In this document: positions 62,834 through 64,000 of the stretch, piece after piece
Layout of the letters: every line of letters starts with the position of its first letter
Numbering within the stretch: position 1 is the first letter of the stretch
Origin: GWE2-42-39 sp034003625
GTDB lineage: Bacteria > Bacteroidota > Bacteroidia > Bacteroidales > Prolixibacteraceae
DNA length: 64,000 bases
NCBI GenBank assembly: GCA_034003625.1
Contig: JAVEYG010000011.1
Coordinates: 1 to 64,000 of the forward strand
Direction of reading: 5' to 3'
Notes under the pieces: model-generated
What the model was told of the DNA's origin: nothing
What the model saw: only the letters and a program-made list of their open reading frames with translations
Database searches by the model: none
Program-made: the position numbers and the translations under genes

Positions 62834-64000
62834 ATGTACGAAGGAATTATTGAAACGCTGATCAAACTTTTTGCAATCATTACCGATTACCGGAGAGATT
62901 TGCCCGACGAAAGCAAAACGCTCGTTGAATCGTACCTGAAGGAAAACCTGAACAGTGAAATGGCAGGCAAGTACATGGAAAGTTATCAGGAGTACGTAAA
63001 CTATTACCATATTGAACACAGGGAAATACTGTATCGTGAAAACGGACAGGAAAAACGATTTATCAACAAAAAATACCTGAATGATATTTGCAGCGATATT
63101 GTTTCGCATTACGATCTGGAAACCCGTTTCCTGATTGTTTCCCAACTCCTCAACTTCATCAATAAGCCGGGCGGCCTCCACATCGACGACCTGATCATGG
63201 TGAACGTAGTAGCCCGCGGGCTGAAAATCGACTATCGTGAATATGAAAATCTGTACCGTTTTTTCCTGTTTTCGATCGAAAAGGTAAAAGACAAAGATTG
63301 CCTGTTTGTTGTAAACGGGAATCCCGACGGATACCCAGACAAGGAAATCAACCATCTGTACCGTGAAAACCAGCAGGTTGAAATACGTCTCATCCGGGTC
63401 AACAGTACCAACACGCTTTTTTTCAAATACTGGGGCCCGCGTAACCTCTATATGAACGGGCACCGGCTCGACCAGCACCGCCTGTACATGTTCCCTCCGG
63501 GCGGAATACTGAAAACATCGCGCATCATACCGATTTACTACAGCAGTATCATGACCCGTTTTATCCAGGAACGGGGGAAACCACGTATAGTGCTGAACGC
63601 AGAAAATATTGAATACCGTTTTAACCGAAGGGTTTACGGGCTGCACCCGTTTAGCTTCCAGGAACGTTCAGGCGATCTGGTCGGCATATTGGGAGGAAGC
63701 GGGGTGGGCAAGACCACCCTGTTGAATGTATTGAACGGGAAACTGAAACCAGCCCGTGGCAACATAAGCATCAATGGGTACAACCTCCACGATCCGGAAA
63801 ATAAAGAAATCCTGAAAGGGGTGATCGGGTATGTTCCGCAGGACGACCTGCTTCTCGAAGAGCTGACCGTTTATCAGAACTTAGAGTTTAATGCCCGGTT
63901 TTGTTTTGGAAGCATCAGCAACGAAGAGATTGAAGCGATTGTGGAACAGGCATTAGTCGATTTCGATTTGGTGGAGGCCAGTGATTTAGTGGTGGGAAAC
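62834..64000 (+). CDS. ABCG-type ABC transporter ATPase with N-terminal TerB-like domain (partial)
   Basis: Runs off the end of the window, so 389 residues are visible. The first 120 residues are helical (ETLIKLFAIITDYRRDLPDE, then LNDICSDIVSHYDLETRFLI) and resemble the TerB-like head found in this Bacteroidota family. A beta-rich region follows (about 130-255). The ABC domain has Walker A LGGSGVGKTTLLN (about residues 285-297), NGKLKPARGNISINGY and Q-loop GYVPQDD (about 330). Relatives carry permease segments after the ATPase; the visible part ends before any. Start ATG at 62834. Confidence 0.85.
   Translation, partial: MYEGIIETLIKLFAIITDYRRDLPDESKTLVESYLKENLNSEMAGKYMESYQEYVNYYHIEHREILYRENGQEKRFINKKYLNDICSDIVSHYDLETRFLIVSQLLNFINKPGGLHIDDLIMVNVVARGLKIDYREYENLYRFFLFSIEKVKDKDCLFVVNGNPDGYPDKEINHLYRENQQVEIRLIRVNSTNTLFFKYWGPRNLYMNGHRLDQHRLYMFPPGGILKTSRIIPIYYSSIMTRFIQERGKPRIVLNAENIEYRFNRRVYGLHPFSFQERSGDLVGILGGSGVGKTTLLNVLNGKLKPARGNISINGYNLHDPENKEILKGVIGYVPQDDLLLEELTVYQNLEFNARFCFGSISNEEIEAIVEQALVDFDLVEASDLVVGN

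Noticed and set aside
62747..63646. 299-codon reverse-strand frame
   Set aside because: It is the shadow of the partial ABC ATPase gene on the + strand, which has clear Walker A and Q-loop motifs and a proper start.
1..64000. CRISPR arrays, tRNA, rRNA, phage genes and IS transposases
   Set aside because: Nothing meeting their usual patterns was found. The only regularly repeated tracts are the short elements listed above.

Overview
The window looks like chromosomal DNA from a member of the Bacteroidota, probably an environmental Bacteroidales/Marinilabiliales-type bacterium; the order is inferred and the phylum is well supported. The evidence is the rpmB-rpmG-DUF4295 trio, a DUF4290 gene next to murA, a MurA with Asp in place of the catalytic Cys, a LytTR two-component pair with a TPR histidine kinase, a cofactor-independent phosphoglycerate-mutase-like protein in the homoserine kinase slot of a thrA-x-thrC cluster, and promoters fitting TTG-N20-TAnnTTTG. 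No rRNA, tRNA, CRISPR array, phage or IS transposase gene was seen.

Region 1 (1-9.6 kb, + strand) is a type I restriction-modification island: hsdM, a DUF1016/YhcG nuclease, hsdS, a four-helix-bundle ORF, rhuM, hsdR and a YgjP-type metallopeptidase, almost all abutting or overlapping. It carries signs of rearrangement. HsdM lacks its usual N-terminal helices, a diverged copy of the hsdM 3' end sits between the nuclease gene and hsdS, and the four-helix-bundle ORF exactly fills a 422-bp cassette bounded by 31-bp inverted repeats that also encode the tail of HsdS and the head of RhuM. This resembles the intervening sequences of 23S rRNA.

Region 2 (9.8-35.9 kb) is mostly housekeeping: an ABC ATPase/FtsX-type permease pair, a fused PlsC/OlsB-like acyltransferase, YgiQ, a threonine operon (thrA, homoserine-kinase-type phosphomutase, thrC) with C/G-rich palindromic repeats in both spacers, recA, bcp, rpmB-rpmG-DUF4295, a DUF1080 lipoprotein, pfkA, a TlpA-like thioredoxin, murA, DUF4290, a UvrD/PcrA helicase, a CNNM transporter and apbE.

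Region 3 (36.2-51.8 kb, - strand) is the most striking part: a seven-gene operon that mixes two export chemistries. In transcription order it encodes an ABC ATPase, an ABC-2 permease fused to a large M1-peptidase-like domain that has no HExxH motif and ends in a golvesin-like domain, a TolC-type channel, a membrane-fusion lipoprotein, an RND permease, a 1566-residue RND permease fused to an ABC ATPase, and a small ABC-2 permease. A promoter can be placed in front of it. The parts suggest one envelope-spanning machine, or a co-regulated set, powered by both proton flux and ATP.

Region 4 (52.0-62.3 kb, - strand) is an apparently undescribed LytTR-controlled secretion locus: a TPR histidine kinase, a LytTR response regulator, a stand-alone LytTR protein, then exported proteins that share N-terminal and 'WPxGxYxVxV' modules, and a 920-residue exported alpha/beta hydrolase carrying a FecR-like domain. 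A paralogue of one small exported protein lies on the far side of the kinase. The window ends inside a + strand gene for a large ABCG-type ATPase.
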